DNA of 64,000 nt from Sulfurimonas crateris (lineage in GTDB: Bacteria > Campylobacterota > Campylobacteria > Campylobacterales > Sulfurimonadaceae): assembly GCF_005217605.1 (NCBI RefSeq), contig NZ_SZPX01000001.1, positions 1 to 64,000 of the forward strand. Reading direction: 5' to 3'. A model generated the notes under the pieces. It made no database searches, was not told the origin of the DNA, and saw nothing but the letters and a program-made list of their open reading frames with translations. The position numbers and the translations under genes are program-made. Positions 26,432 through 36,200 of the stretch are shown one piece after another. The stretch's first letter is position 1; every line of letters starts with the position of its first letter.

Positions 26432-27910
26432 ATGAGAAAGAATGAGATCTTAGAAGAGATTTTAAATGAAGTAGATAAGCATCCGGAGATTATGTCTCGT
26501 CGTGAAGCTTTAAAATACCTAACAATGTCTCCATTGGCGGCATCTGTTATTGCAAGTGCTACTGTCGGCACTACTGCTGCATCTGCATCTGCGGACGTAA
26601 AGGGTAAAATAGTTATTATTGGTGGCGGTTTGGCAGGTATGAGTACAGCTGCACGTCTTAATAATACTATCTCGGATGCAGATATAACTGTTATTGAGCC
26701 GGATCCAATATCTGTTTCTTATCAGCCTGGTCAGACACTAGTAGCTAGTGGTGTTTGGGAAATTGATGATATTATCTACAAAAGAGACGACTTTGTTCCA
26801 AGCGGCGTTAAGCTAATCAAAGGCAGCGTAACTTCTATAGATCCTGAAAACAACAAAGTTGTAGTTGACGGAAGCCAAGATGTAACTTACGATCAACTTA
26901 TAGTTGCAGCGGGAGCAAACCTTAACTATGCAGCTATCAAAGGCTTAGAGGGTGAGATCACATCTTCTGGGAAAGACAATGCGGCTACAAAAAAAGTAGT
27001 TACTCAAAACGGTGTACACTCTCTATACTTCCAAGATGGTGCAGTTGCAACATGGGCAGGTATTCAAGAGCTTATAAACAAAGCAAAAGCGCATAAAGGA
27101 CCTGAAAAACTACAGGCACTTTTCTCTAACCCAAGAGGGCCGTTTAAGTGTGGTGGTGCTCCGCTTAAAATCATGTATTTAACACATGCGCGTCTTGTAG
27201 AAGCGGGTGTACGTGATAAAGTTGAACTGACATTCAATACAAACAACGGGGCTCTATTTGGTATTCCTGATTACAACGCTCCAATTGTTAAGCAGTTTGA
27301 AGAGAGAGGTTTCAAAGCAAACTACAAGCATAACCTTGCCGAGATAGATCCTGTTGCTAAAACAGCTACATTCAACAAATGGTGGATGGAGAAAAAAGAG
27401 TTTGAAGATGAAATGGGTGATCCAATCTTCAAAGAGGTTGAAGTTAGCGAGCCTGTTACATTTAAGTATGACTTTATCCATGTTGCTCCACCACAAAAGA
27501 CACCTGATGTTGTAGGTAAGTCAAAAATTGGTTCAGCTGGCAGCTGGGTTACTGTAAATAAAGAGACTCTTCAATCATCTTTCTTCCCTAACGTATGGGC
27601 TGTAGGTGACTGTGCAGGCGTTCCAATGGGTAAAACCGGTGGTTCTGCTCGTAAGCAGTATAAAGTTGTTGTTGATAACGTAGTATCTGTAATGGGCGGT
27701 AAAGAGCCGACTGCTAAATATGACGGTTATACAGTTTGTCCACTTATTACAGGACTTGGAACTGTTATGATGGCAGAATTTAACTGGACTAAAAAACCTA
27801 CACCTTCATTCCCTCTTGATCCTACTAAAGAGAGATGGATTATGTGGTTGTTAAAAGTTTATATGCTTAAGCCAATGACGATCCACGGTATGCTTTCAGG
27901 TAGAGCGTAA
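26432..27910 (+). CDS. Tat-exported sulfide:quinone oxidoreductase-type flavoprotein
   Basis: A 492-residue FAD enzyme of the SQR/flavocytochrome c sulfide dehydrogenase group. A Tat motif SRREALKYL sits at about residues 22-30, after an unusually long leader. The FAD-binding Rossmann motif is VIIGGGLAGMS. Redox-active cysteines are plausible in FKCGGAPLK and YTVCPLITG, the SQR pattern. NVWAVGDCAG is the second FAD motif. The C-terminal helix (WIMWLLKVYML) suggests membrane attachment. It would oxidise sulfide on the periplasmic side and pass electrons to quinone or a cytochrome. The exact SQR type is not resolvable by eye. AAAGGA precedes the start. Confidence 0.82.
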   Translation: MRKNEILEEILNEVDKHPEIMSRREALKYLTMSPLAASVIASATVGTTAASASADVKGKIVIIGGGLAGMSTAARLNNTISDADITVIEPDPISVSYQPGQTLVASGVWEIDDIIYKRDDFVPSGVKLIKGSVTSIDPENNKVVVDGSQDVTYDQLIVAAGANLNYAAIKGLEGEITSSGKDNAATKKVVTQNGVHSLYFQDGAVATWAGIQELINKAKAHKGPEKLQALFSNPRGPFKCGGAPLKIMYLTHARLVEAGVRDKVELTFNTNNGALFGIPDYNAPIVKQFEERGFKANYKHNLAEIDPVAKTATFNKWWMEKKEFEDEMGDPIFKEVEVSEPVTFKYDFIHVAPPQKTPDVVGKSKIGSAGSWVTVNKETLQSSFFPNVWAVGDCAGVPMGKTGGSARKQYKVVVDNVVSVMGGKEPTAKYDGYTVCPLITGLGTVMMAEFNWTKKPTPSFPLDPTKERWIMWLLKVYMLKPMTIHGMLSGRA

Positions 27911-27923
27911 AAGAAAACTACTT

Positions 27924-27944
27924 AATCCTCCTTATGGAGGATTT
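27924..27944 (+). terminator. Hairpin after the SQR-like gene
   Basis: A perfect 8-base stem AATCCTCC/GGAGGATT with loop TTAT lies 14 bases after the stop. The following T tract is short, so termination may be partial and some message may continue into the next gene. Confidence 0.5.
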
Positions 27945-28001
27945 ACACCGCACATAGTATAATAATCCCCACTATTAATTTTACACAACATAGGAGAGAA
28001 G

Positions 28002-28976
28002 ATGAAAAAAGCTACTATTATAGCCTCCATTGCCATGCTCTTTTCAATATCACTAAATGCCTTTACATTGGGAAATTTGGGTGAGTTTAAATTTGAGAAG
28101 ATGAACCAGAACGTTTACGTTATGCATGGACCGGAGACAGAACCAAGCAAAGAGAATGAAGGGTTTATGAACAACCCTGCCGTTATTGAGAGCGCGAACG
28201 GACTGATCGTAATTGATCCGGGCGGAAACTACAACGTAGGTAAAAAAATTCTTGCAGAGATAGAAAAACTTAGCTCTAAACCGATAATCGCTATTTTCAA
28301 TACGCATAAGCACGGTGACCACTGGTTTGCGAATAAAAACATTAAAGAGAAGTACCCTGAAGTTCCTATCTATGCACTTACATATATGATCGAGCAAGTT
28401 AAAGACAATGCGGCTGAGACTTGGTACGGCATCTTAGATAGATTGACAGGAAATCTTGAAGGTACAAAACCATTTACATTTCCAAGTGACGGCATTGAGA
28501 ACAAGCAGACCGTTGTTGTGGATGGAGAGACTTTTGTAATGCGTCACTACTCAAAAGGGCATACAGATACTGATATACTTATAGAGCATACGAACTCAAA
28601 CACGCTTTTTATAGGTGACAACCTTATTACGAACCGTTTTGGAGCATTTGACGAGTCATCAAGCATCATTGAAAACATAAAAGTTCTTGAGAAGATCAAA
28701 AATCAAGAGGATGGATTTAAACAATACGCACTTTATGTTCCAGGTCACGGACAATCAAGCAGTGAAATAAGCGAAACTGTAGATCCATTTTTAAAATATC
28801 TAAAAATTGTTCTCGAAGGCGCTCAAAAAGCATATGATGAAGGTATGGCAAGTTATGAAATAAAGCCTGAAGTAGATGAGAATCTAAAAGATTACCACTC
28901 TTGGGATGCTTATGAGGGTCAAATGGGTAAACACCTAATAAAAGCCTACTCCGAAGTAGAGATGCTAGATTTCTAA
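28002..28976 (+). CDS. Periplasmic metallo-beta-lactamase-fold hydrolase
   Basis: A 324-residue protein with a Sec signal peptide (SIAMLFSISLNA). The metal site is H102-x-H104-x-D106-H107 in NTHKHGDHW, with HYSKGHTDTD, LFIGDNL and YVPGHGQ following. It resembles the SoxH-like protein at 1677-2642 but is clearly a different gene. It stands just downstream of the SQR-like gene, so a function in periplasmic sulfane or polysulfide chemistry is a reasonable guess. The substrate is unknown. TAGGAGAG precedes the start. Confidence 0.78.
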   Translation: MKKATIIASIAMLFSISLNAFTLGNLGEFKFEKMNQNVYVMHGPETEPSKENEGFMNNPAVIESANGLIVIDPGGNYNVGKKILAEIEKLSSKPIIAIFNTHKHGDHWFANKNIKEKYPEVPIYALTYMIEQVKDNAAETWYGILDRLTGNLEGTKPFTFPSDGIENKQTVVVDGETFVMRHYSKGHTDTDILIEHTNSNTLFIGDNLITNRFGAFDESSSIIENIKVLEKIKNQEDGFKQYALYVPGHGQSSSEISETVDPFLKYLKIVLEGAQKAYDEGMASYEIKPEVDENLKDYHSWDAYEGQMGKHLIKAYSEVEMLDF

Positions 28977-28981
28977 AAAAT

Positions 28982-29017
28982 AGAGCCGCTCTTTGGCGGT
29001 TCTTACTCTTTTTTTAC
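28982..29017 (+). terminator. Rho-independent terminator
   Basis: An 8-base stem AGAGCCGC/GCGGTTCT (one G-U pair) with loop TCTTTG is followed by TACTCTTTTTTT. It ends the SQR-like/metallo-beta-lactamase transcript. Confidence 0.8.
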
Positions 29018-29062
29018 AAAAAATTTCAGTTCAAAAACTACCTTTTTTATCTATAATATTTT

Positions 29063-31195
29063 ATGCCTAAAATATACAAATGCCAAAGAGCAAAATCAGA
29101 TATTACCATCTTAAAAACACTTGATGATTCACTTATTGCCTATAGCACTAAGTTTCACGGAATTAAAATATTTGACTTTTATGAGTGTGAAATAAAAAAA
29201 AGTATTGCTAACGCTTATCTTAATTCAACCGTGAGTGCCTGCGCTTTTAGTCCAAACAACGAGTTTTTTGCTTTTGTGAACAATCGAACTATCTATATTT
29301 TAGAGATACAATCTAAAGAGATAATACACACTATTGAGACTCATGACGAAGATGTAGAGATTATAAGTTTTGACCCATCTTCAAGCTATATTATTGCCGG
29401 AAGCAAGAACGGCAGAGTTCTACAGTACAAAACAAACCAGACCTCACTTCTCTCTAGGCTTTGCTCTTTTCCGCACAACAGAAAGAACATAACAATAGAT
29501 AGAAAAAACTACGTAAGCTCGTTTGCATTTCACAACAACTCTTTTGCATGCAGCGGTTATGGAGGTGCCATCTATATAATCGACCTCTATACACAGACGA
29601 ACAGAAGCGTTATCACATACAATAAAACCCGCATCAACGCTCTTTGCTTCTTGGATGAAGATACGCTTGTATGCGCAAAAGATAACGGAAAAGTAGACAT
29701 TGTCTCACTCTTAGATGAAGAGAGCCACAAAAGCATAGATACGCCCATCTCATCAATTGAGACAATAATCATAATGCCAAATCCAAACTATATTTTAGTA
29801 AGCGGCAACTCAAATATAATTACGATAATTGATATAAAAAACTCCAAGATCGCGCATAGCAAATATATTGAAGTGGAATCTAAAATAAAGTTTGTAGATA
29901 TTGTAAACAGTGATTCGCTTGTTGTTGCACTTCAAAACAACGAGATATTGCATATTGAACTTCCGGGTATCACAAGATTAAAATCTCTAATTGCGCATAA
30001 TTCACTAAAAGAGGCTTTTGAACTAATAGCAAAAGAGCCAATGCTTCAAGGATCAAATGAGCACAGAGTGCTTGAAGAGAAGTTTGAAAAGAGTTATGAG
30101 ATCGCTCTAAAGGCACTTATCAACCAAAACAGAGCTCACGCTATGCAGATCCTAAAACCATACAAAGATATAAGATCAAAAGAGACTCTTATAAAAGAGC
30201 TCTTTAGCGCTTTTGAAAACTACCTTAGATTTCAAGCGCTATTTTTAGAAAAAAAGTATGCTCTGGCATATAGTATGTGCTCAAAATATGAACCTCTTAA
30301 GAGAACTGTACAGTATAAAAAGATGGAGCAGATCTTCAGACTCGCCTTCTCAAACGCACAAAGACATATAGTACAAAACAATATAGCCGGTGCCAGAGCA
30401 CTTCTTACAGAGTACAACACCGTGATCTCAAAAAAGCCTCTTATAAAGCTTCTTATCACTCAAAACAAAGAGTTTGTAGACCTGCTAAGAGCCATACAAA
30501 AGAGAGATTTTCAAACCATCAACAAGCTTGTAGACAAAAATGAGCTATTTAAGCAGATACCTAACTACATAGCCATGAATAACCAGATAGAAGAGACCCT
30601 CTTAGAGATAGAAGAGAATATAAAAGCAGCTCAGACTGGAAAAGCAGAGACTCTTTTGCTTACGCTTGAGAAGATTCCTCATGTAAGAAAAAGACGAGAA
30701 GAGCTGCAGCTAAAGTGCAAATATGCCGTCTTGCTTCAAAATGCGTATGAAGAGAACGACTTTAAGAGCTGCTACGAACTTTTAGATATCTATAAATTTC
30801 TGCGAAGCACAGAGCTTGGAATGCTTCTTGAGAAACACTGGTCAAAACTTATGCAAAAATGCGAAGAGTACGCACTAGATGGAAATATAAAAGATATTAA
30901 AAAAGAGTTAGGTCAGCTTCTTGGTTTACCTAGTAGAAGCAACAAGATCGGGGATCTGCTAAGAGTAAGTTTTCACACAAGGATAGGCATACTGATGCAG
31001 AAAAACAATTTTAAAGGTGCAGAAGCTATCATCTATACCTATATAGATATATTCGGTGTAGACAGCGAGATCAGCCATCTTATGAAAAAGTTTGAAAAAA
31101 TATCGTCTTGTAAACTTGCCATAACGCAGACTAATGAAGAGAGACCCACAAGAGACAGTTGGAGATACAACGATATTATAATGAAGGGGCTGTAA
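29063..31195 (+). CDS. Beta-propeller plus alpha-helical-repeat protein of unknown function
   Basis: A 710-residue protein without signal peptide or membrane segments. Residues about 1-300 form WD40-like repeats, each with the pattern of hydrophobic strands around short phrases such as VSACAFSPNNEFFAF, VEIISFDPSSSYIIAGSKNG and INALCFLDEDTLVCAKDNG. From about 310 to 680 the sequence turns strongly helical, with repeated units that resemble an alpha-solenoid (LKEAFELIAKEPML, YALAYSMCSKYEPLK, GAEAIIYTYIDIFG). I recognise no enzyme motif. A cytoplasmic scaffold role fits the architecture but is inference. Its 3' end overlaps the convergent fliI gene by 20 bases. Confidence 0.7.
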   Translation: MPKIYKCQRAKSDITILKTLDDSLIAYSTKFHGIKIFDFYECEIKKSIANAYLNSTVSACAFSPNNEFFAFVNNRTIYILEIQSKEIIHTIETHDEDVEIISFDPSSSYIIAGSKNGRVLQYKTNQTSLLSRLCSFPHNRKNITIDRKNYVSSFAFHNNSFACSGYGGAIYIIDLYTQTNRSVITYNKTRINALCFLDEDTLVCAKDNGKVDIVSLLDEESHKSIDTPISSIETIIIMPNPNYILVSGNSNIITIIDIKNSKIAHSKYIEVESKIKFVDIVNSDSLVVALQNNEILHIELPGITRLKSLIAHNSLKEAFELIAKEPMLQGSNEHRVLEEKFEKSYEIALKALINQNRAHAMQILKPYKDIRSKETLIKELFSAFENYLRFQALFLEKKYALAYSMCSKYEPLKRTVQYKKMEQIFRLAFSNAQRHIVQNNIAGARALLTEYNTVISKKPLIKLLITQNKEFVDLLRAIQKRDFQTINKLVDKNELFKQIPNYIAMNNQIEETLLEIEENIKAAQTGKAETLLLTLEKIPHVRKRREELQLKCKYAVLLQNAYEENDFKSCYELLDIYKFLRSTELGMLLEKHWSKLMQKCEEYALDGNIKDIKKELGQLLGLPSRSNKIGDLLRVSFHTRIGILMQKNNFKGAEAIIYTYIDIFGVDSEISHLMKKFEKISSCKLAITQTNEERPTRDSWRYNDIIMKGL

Positions 31196-32489
31196 GTTTT
31201 AAAAGCGTCTCTAGGGTATCGTTAAAATCACTCTTTTGCATCGAATTTTGGATCAGGAACTTCTCCATCTCACTTTTTTTGGCTATCGCTTCATCCAAGT
31301 CCGGATCTCCGCCTTTTGTATATGCACCTATGCGGATCAGCATCTCGTTCTCTTTTAGGATGGTGTAGAGTCTTCTAAATTTCAAAACAGCCTTTAAATG
31401 CTCATCCGAGATGATGTCATTCATAACCCTTGAAGCAGAGTTTAGTATGTGAACAGGCGGATAGATGCCAAAATCGGTAAGTTCGCGTGAGAGCACTATA
31501 TGCCCGTCCAAAATAGAACGGGACTGGTCTGCGATCGGGTCGCTCATATCATCACCTTCGATCAAGACCGTAAAAAATGCCGTAATTGATCCTTTGCCCT
31601 CCTCTTTTCCCGCGCGTTCCATAAGCTGCGGGAGAAGTGTGAGTGATGAGGGCGGGTAGCCTTTGGAGGTAGGAGGCTCTCCAAGAGCCAAACCTATCTC
31701 CCTTTGAGCCATTGCAAATCTGGTTACGGAGTCCATAATGAAAAGGACGTCAAGTCCCTGATCTTTAAAAAATTCAGCCACGCTCATAGCCGCAAAAGCG
31801 CCATACTTTCTCATAAGCGGAGAGTCATCCGACGTAGCTACCACTATGACCGTGTTTTCGAGGTTTCCGCCAAGGTTTTTCTCTATAAACTCAGGAACCT
31901 CCCTGCCCCTCTCGCCTATAAGTGCGACAACTTTTATGGGTGCATCCGAGCCTCTTACAATCATTCCCATAAGTGTTGATTTTCCGACACCGCTTCCCGC
32001 AAAGATACCCAGCTTCTGACCTTTCCCGCAGGTTAAAAGAGCGTCTATGCTCTTTACCCCGACACTAAAGACCTCATCTATCATGCCGCGCTTCATAGCG
32101 GCTATCGGCGGCTTGATTATCGGCATAAGTTTTGAGCCGTTAACATTGCCTTTGCCGTCAATAGGCCTCATAAAAGGATCGACAACACGTCCCAGCAGAG
32201 ATTGTCCCACCGGAATGCTTAAACCAGTTTGGTCCAAAAAGACTCTATCTCCCGAACAAAACCCCTCCACAAAACTAAAAGGCGTAATAAAAAATGTGGC
32301 ACCGTCTATCTCCGTGACCATCCCGATAGTCTCTTGATTGGTCTCGTTTGAGATGATCTTTACTATATCGCTTATGCTTACTTTTAGCCCGCGAGCGGTA
32401 ATAACGGTTGCGTTTATTTTGACTACTTCACCGAATGAGACCGAGTACTTTTTATTTGAGATTTTATCTTTTAGTGAAGAAAAAGGCAC
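31176..32489 (-). CDS. fliI: Flagellar export apparatus ATPase FliI
   Basis: A 437-residue ATPase related to the F1 beta subunit. Walker A is GSGVGKST (about 162-169). IGERGREVPEF and the Walker B DVLFIMDSVTRFAMAQREIGLA are typical of FliI and type III secretion ATPases. MPIIKPPIAAMKRGMI before the P-loop favours the flagellar branch. It is isolated from other flagellar genes, as is usual in Campylobacterota. The start is GTG at 32489 with AAGGAG 7 bases upstream. Confidence 0.92.
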   Translation of the reverse strand: MPFSSLKDKISNKKYSVSFGEVVKINATVITARGLKVSISDIVKIISNETNQETIGMVTEIDGATFFITPFSFVEGFCSGDRVFLDQTGLSIPVGQSLLGRVVDPFMRPIDGKGNVNGSKLMPIIKPPIAAMKRGMIDEVFSVGVKSIDALLTCGKGQKLGIFAGSGVGKSTLMGMIVRGSDAPIKVVALIGERGREVPEFIEKNLGGNLENTVIVVATSDDSPLMRKYGAFAAMSVAEFFKDQGLDVLFIMDSVTRFAMAQREIGLALGEPPTSKGYPPSSLTLLPQLMERAGKEEGKGSITAFFTVLIEGDDMSDPIADQSRSILDGHIVLSRELTDFGIYPPVHILNSASRVMNDIISDEHLKAVLKFRRLYTILKENEMLIRIGAYTKGGDPDLDEAIAKKSEMEKFLIQNSMQKSDFNDTLETLLKLTAPSL

Positions 32490-32516
32490 TGAAAATCTCC
32501 TTGCATTTGAGCTCGT

Positions 32517-33101
32517 CTAATAACGTGAACCTGTAGGAGAGTTTATCAAAGAGAAAAACTCGCTTCTTGTTTTCTCATCTTTTTTAAACAGTCCGCGCAG
32601 AGCCGATGATGTCGTCGTCGAGTTTATCTTCTCTACACCTCTCATCTCCATACACATATGTCTTGCCTGAATAACAACGGCTACGCCTTTTGGCTGGATA
32701 GTATCCATAATAGCATCGGCTATCTGCTCGGTGAGCTGCTCTTGTATCTGCATACGACGGGCAAAAACATTCACTACACGCGGGATCTTTGAGAGCCCGA
32801 CCACCTTTCCATCTGGAATATATGCCACATGCACACGCCCGATTATTGGCAGTAGATGATGTTCGCAAGTGGAGTAGAACTCTATATCTTTTAAAAGTAC
32901 CATCTCATCGTTTGAACTTGTAAACAGCGCAGATTTGAGTATCTCTCTTGGGTCCTCTTTATAACCGCCAAATATAAACTCGTATGCCTTTTTGACTCGT
33001 TGAGGAGTCTTTAAAAGCCCCTCTCTGCTCGGGTCTTCCCCGACATGAAACATCATGGTCTTTACGGCATCTTCAAATTTTGTATCTTGTTTATCGGACA
33101 A
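32517..33101 (-). CDS. folE: GTP cyclohydrolase I
   Basis: About 194 residues of FolE type I. Zinc ligands are in [14 protein letters not shown], and [13 protein letters not shown] holds the other conserved Cys. The enzyme starts tetrahydrofolate and queuosine precursor synthesis. A TTG at 33101 (MSDKQDTKF) has AAGG 8 bases upstream and fits the family length. An open frame continues to 33143. The gene lies 27 bases upstream of fliI and probably shares its transcript. Confidence 0.93.
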   Translation of the reverse strand: MSDKQDTKFEDAVKTMMFHVGEDPSREGLLKTPQRVKKAYEFIFGGYKEDPREILKSALFTSSNDEMVLLKDIEFYSTCEHHLLPIIGRVHVAYIPDGKVVGLSKIPRVVNVFARRMQIQEQLTEQIADAIMDTIQPKGVAVVIQARHMCMEMRGVEKINSTTTSSALRGLFKKDEKTRSEFFSLINSPTGSRY

Positions 33102-33229
33102 TTTCACTGCCTTTGTAAGGTTTTTATAACGATAGAGTATCAAGAAATAGCTGAGAAAATGATGTGGTTATTTTTTAAATATTTTTAAATTTAGCTAAAA
33201 TACATTATTAACGAAAAAGGTTGTAAAAA

Positions 33230-36200
33230 ATGAAAATTTTATCTTTAGACCTAGGTGTGACTTCTTGTGGGTATTCCGTAATGCAAGAACTTGAAAGCAA
33301 CAGTTATTCTCTTTTAGATTACGGCGTAGTTATGCGTGACAATCCTTATGATGGTGGCACACAACAAGAAAGGCGAGAGAAAAAACAGTCTCGAAATCTG
33401 CTTGATAAGAAAAAAAAGAGAATTAAAGATATAAAACAACTTTTTACTTATTACAATCTTATTTATCAAGAAAAAAACAAATATGACATTTGGAAGTTAA
33501 GAGCGATAGATACGTTTGAGAGAAAACTTGACAATGATGAACTCTTTGCAATATTTAGATTTATGGCAAAACACAGAGGTTATAAATCACTAAAAATAGA
33601 AGATTTAATAGCAGAAATTGAAGCAAAAGAGAAAATAGGTGATTGCCAAAGCGATGAAATCCAAGAGCCTAAAGATTTGGAGAAATTTTCTGAAACATTG
33701 GCGTATTTAGATGCTCTAAAATGTAAAAACAAAGAGAAAACAGCCGTACAGATTATCTGGGAGTTGGAATCTCAAAAAGAGAGTCCAACTTTTAGAAACC
33801 ACGGTAACTACCGTTATATGATAAGAAGAGAAGACATAGAAAAAGAGATAAAAATAATTATAGAGGCACAACAAAAATTCAATTTTTTTGACGAAAAACA
33901 AAAAGCTGACGAGTTTACGAAAAAACTTCAAAATATCATTCTTCCTCAAGAAGCAGTTACTTTAAATCCAGATAACATAAATAACTGTCTTATTTATAAA
34001 GATAAAAAATGTGCACCAACTTTTTCATACTCGTTTGATATTTTTAATCTTTATAAACTCATAGCTGATTTAAAAATTGATGGCATTAATGCTTATGACG
34101 AACAAAAAGAGGAGTTGTTATCGACAATTTTGAATGATATAAAAAAATTTACATCTAAAACTTCTTATAGCGTTAAAGATTTTAAAAAGATACTAGGGAT
34201 CGACAATGAGCATGTCAAAATAAATAATTTTCAAGATTATAAAACCATAAAAGGGAAAAAAGAACAAAACAGCCTTATAAAATTCAATTTTTTACCAAGC
34301 TTTAAAAAACTCAATCATGAGATTTTAAACACTATTTTAAAAGAAGAAAATTTTGTTGAAATTTTGGATGAGATTGCTACGGAGTTGCATTTAAACATAA
34401 ACCCTCAAATGTTAATTGAAGAGATTGAGAAAGTTTTAAAAAAGCATAATCTTGATTTTACCAAAGATGAAATTCGTGATTTTACTCTTGAACTTCATAA
34501 GCATAAATCAAAAGGAACCTCAAATTATTCACTAAAAGCATTGAAAGATTTAACTGCATTAATGAAAGACGGAAAAAATGAAAGCAGTGCAAAAGAGATT
34601 TTGGGAGTTAGTAAAAGTGAAAGTTATTCCCATTTTCTTAAAGGTATAAAGTACTTAAAACCTCAAAACAAAGAGGGGCAACTTCAATATGAGATAGATG
34701 AGAACCGCATCTCAAACCATATAGTAAAATCTTTAGTATCATGGGCACTTCGAGTTATAACCGACTTGCACGACAAGTATGGACCTTTTGATATTATCAA
34801 ATTAGAATCGACAAGAGAACTCTCTCAGCCAGATGATGTAAAAAGAGATATAAAATCAGCAAATGACAAAAATGAAAAAGAGTGGCAAAACCTAATAACT
34901 AAATACACAAAACACTTTGAAGCAAAAGGACTAAATCCGAAAAACAACAAAGAATATCTAATAAAACTCAAACTTTGGGAACAGCAAAATGAACTTGGAA
35001 TCTACTCCCATAAAGTACTTGGTATTGATGAAATTTTAAGTGATAAAACAGAGATAGAACACATTGTTCCGCGAGCATGTGGCGGAAGCAATGCCGAGTA
35101 CAACAAAGCAATCGACTTAAAAGATGAAAACGCCAAAAAAGGGAATAAACTTCCGCTAGATTACCTCAGCGGAGAAAAAAGAGAGATCTACATCAACTTT
35201 GTTGAAGAGTTGAAAAAAAGCTACAAGATAAATATGAAGAAAAAAATAAATCTCTTGGCAGAGAGTTTAGACAAAACTTTTAAAGAGGTAAAAGATGATG
35301 TTTCACTCCATGCAACAAGCTACACAGAAAAGCTTTTAGGCGAGATTTTAAAACGCTACTACCCTTTTACAGACAAACTAAAAGAAAATCAAAGAGTGAT
35401 GTCTATCTCAGGGCGTGCAACAAGTTATCTACGACGTATACTAAGCATAGATAACAAGTCTCGCGATACAAACTTCCACCACGCAGAAGATGCCATACTT
35501 TTAGGAGTTATGAGCAAAACTTACTTACAAAATATTTCCACAAATTTTGAAAAAAACTATGAACTTACTGAACAAAATGCAAAAGAGAACTTTAAAAAGA
35601 TTATCCCTCTAATCGAAGGTGCATCACCAAACCAAATATTTGCTCACATACGAGAGAGCTATATGGAAAACATAGAAGAGAGTCCGTTTTATAAAGCACT
35701 TGACGGAACTCTCAAAACCCCTACCTTTTGGGTCTCTAAAAAACCGATAGGAACGAAAGCACATAATGAGACGATTCAGTCTAAAAAAAATCTAGCCTAC
35801 TATGTACCTGTCACTTCTCTACTAGATAAAGTTAAACCGAGTCATAAAATGAGTTCTGACGAGTTTTATCAAAAATTCAACAAAGAAATTTATGAAAAGA
35901 TACAAGTCGTACAAGACAATCCCAATGACTATACGGCAATAGCATTTGCTAAAAAAAGAGACACTGTAGTAAATATTTTAAACCTATCGGCTTTTTCAAG
36001 CACAAAAGATGAAAAAACCGAGCTTGATAAAAAACTGCGAGATGTTATGAGTGAGCCTCTATATGACGTAAACAGCAATGAGATACGAAGAGTAAAAAGG
36101 GTGGGAGAAGATGCATCAATAGAAGTGAGGGGAGGTTTGGCGTACACTGCGCCATCTCTTGTCTCTCTGAGATGCGGTTTTACAGGAGAGAAAAAGTTAA

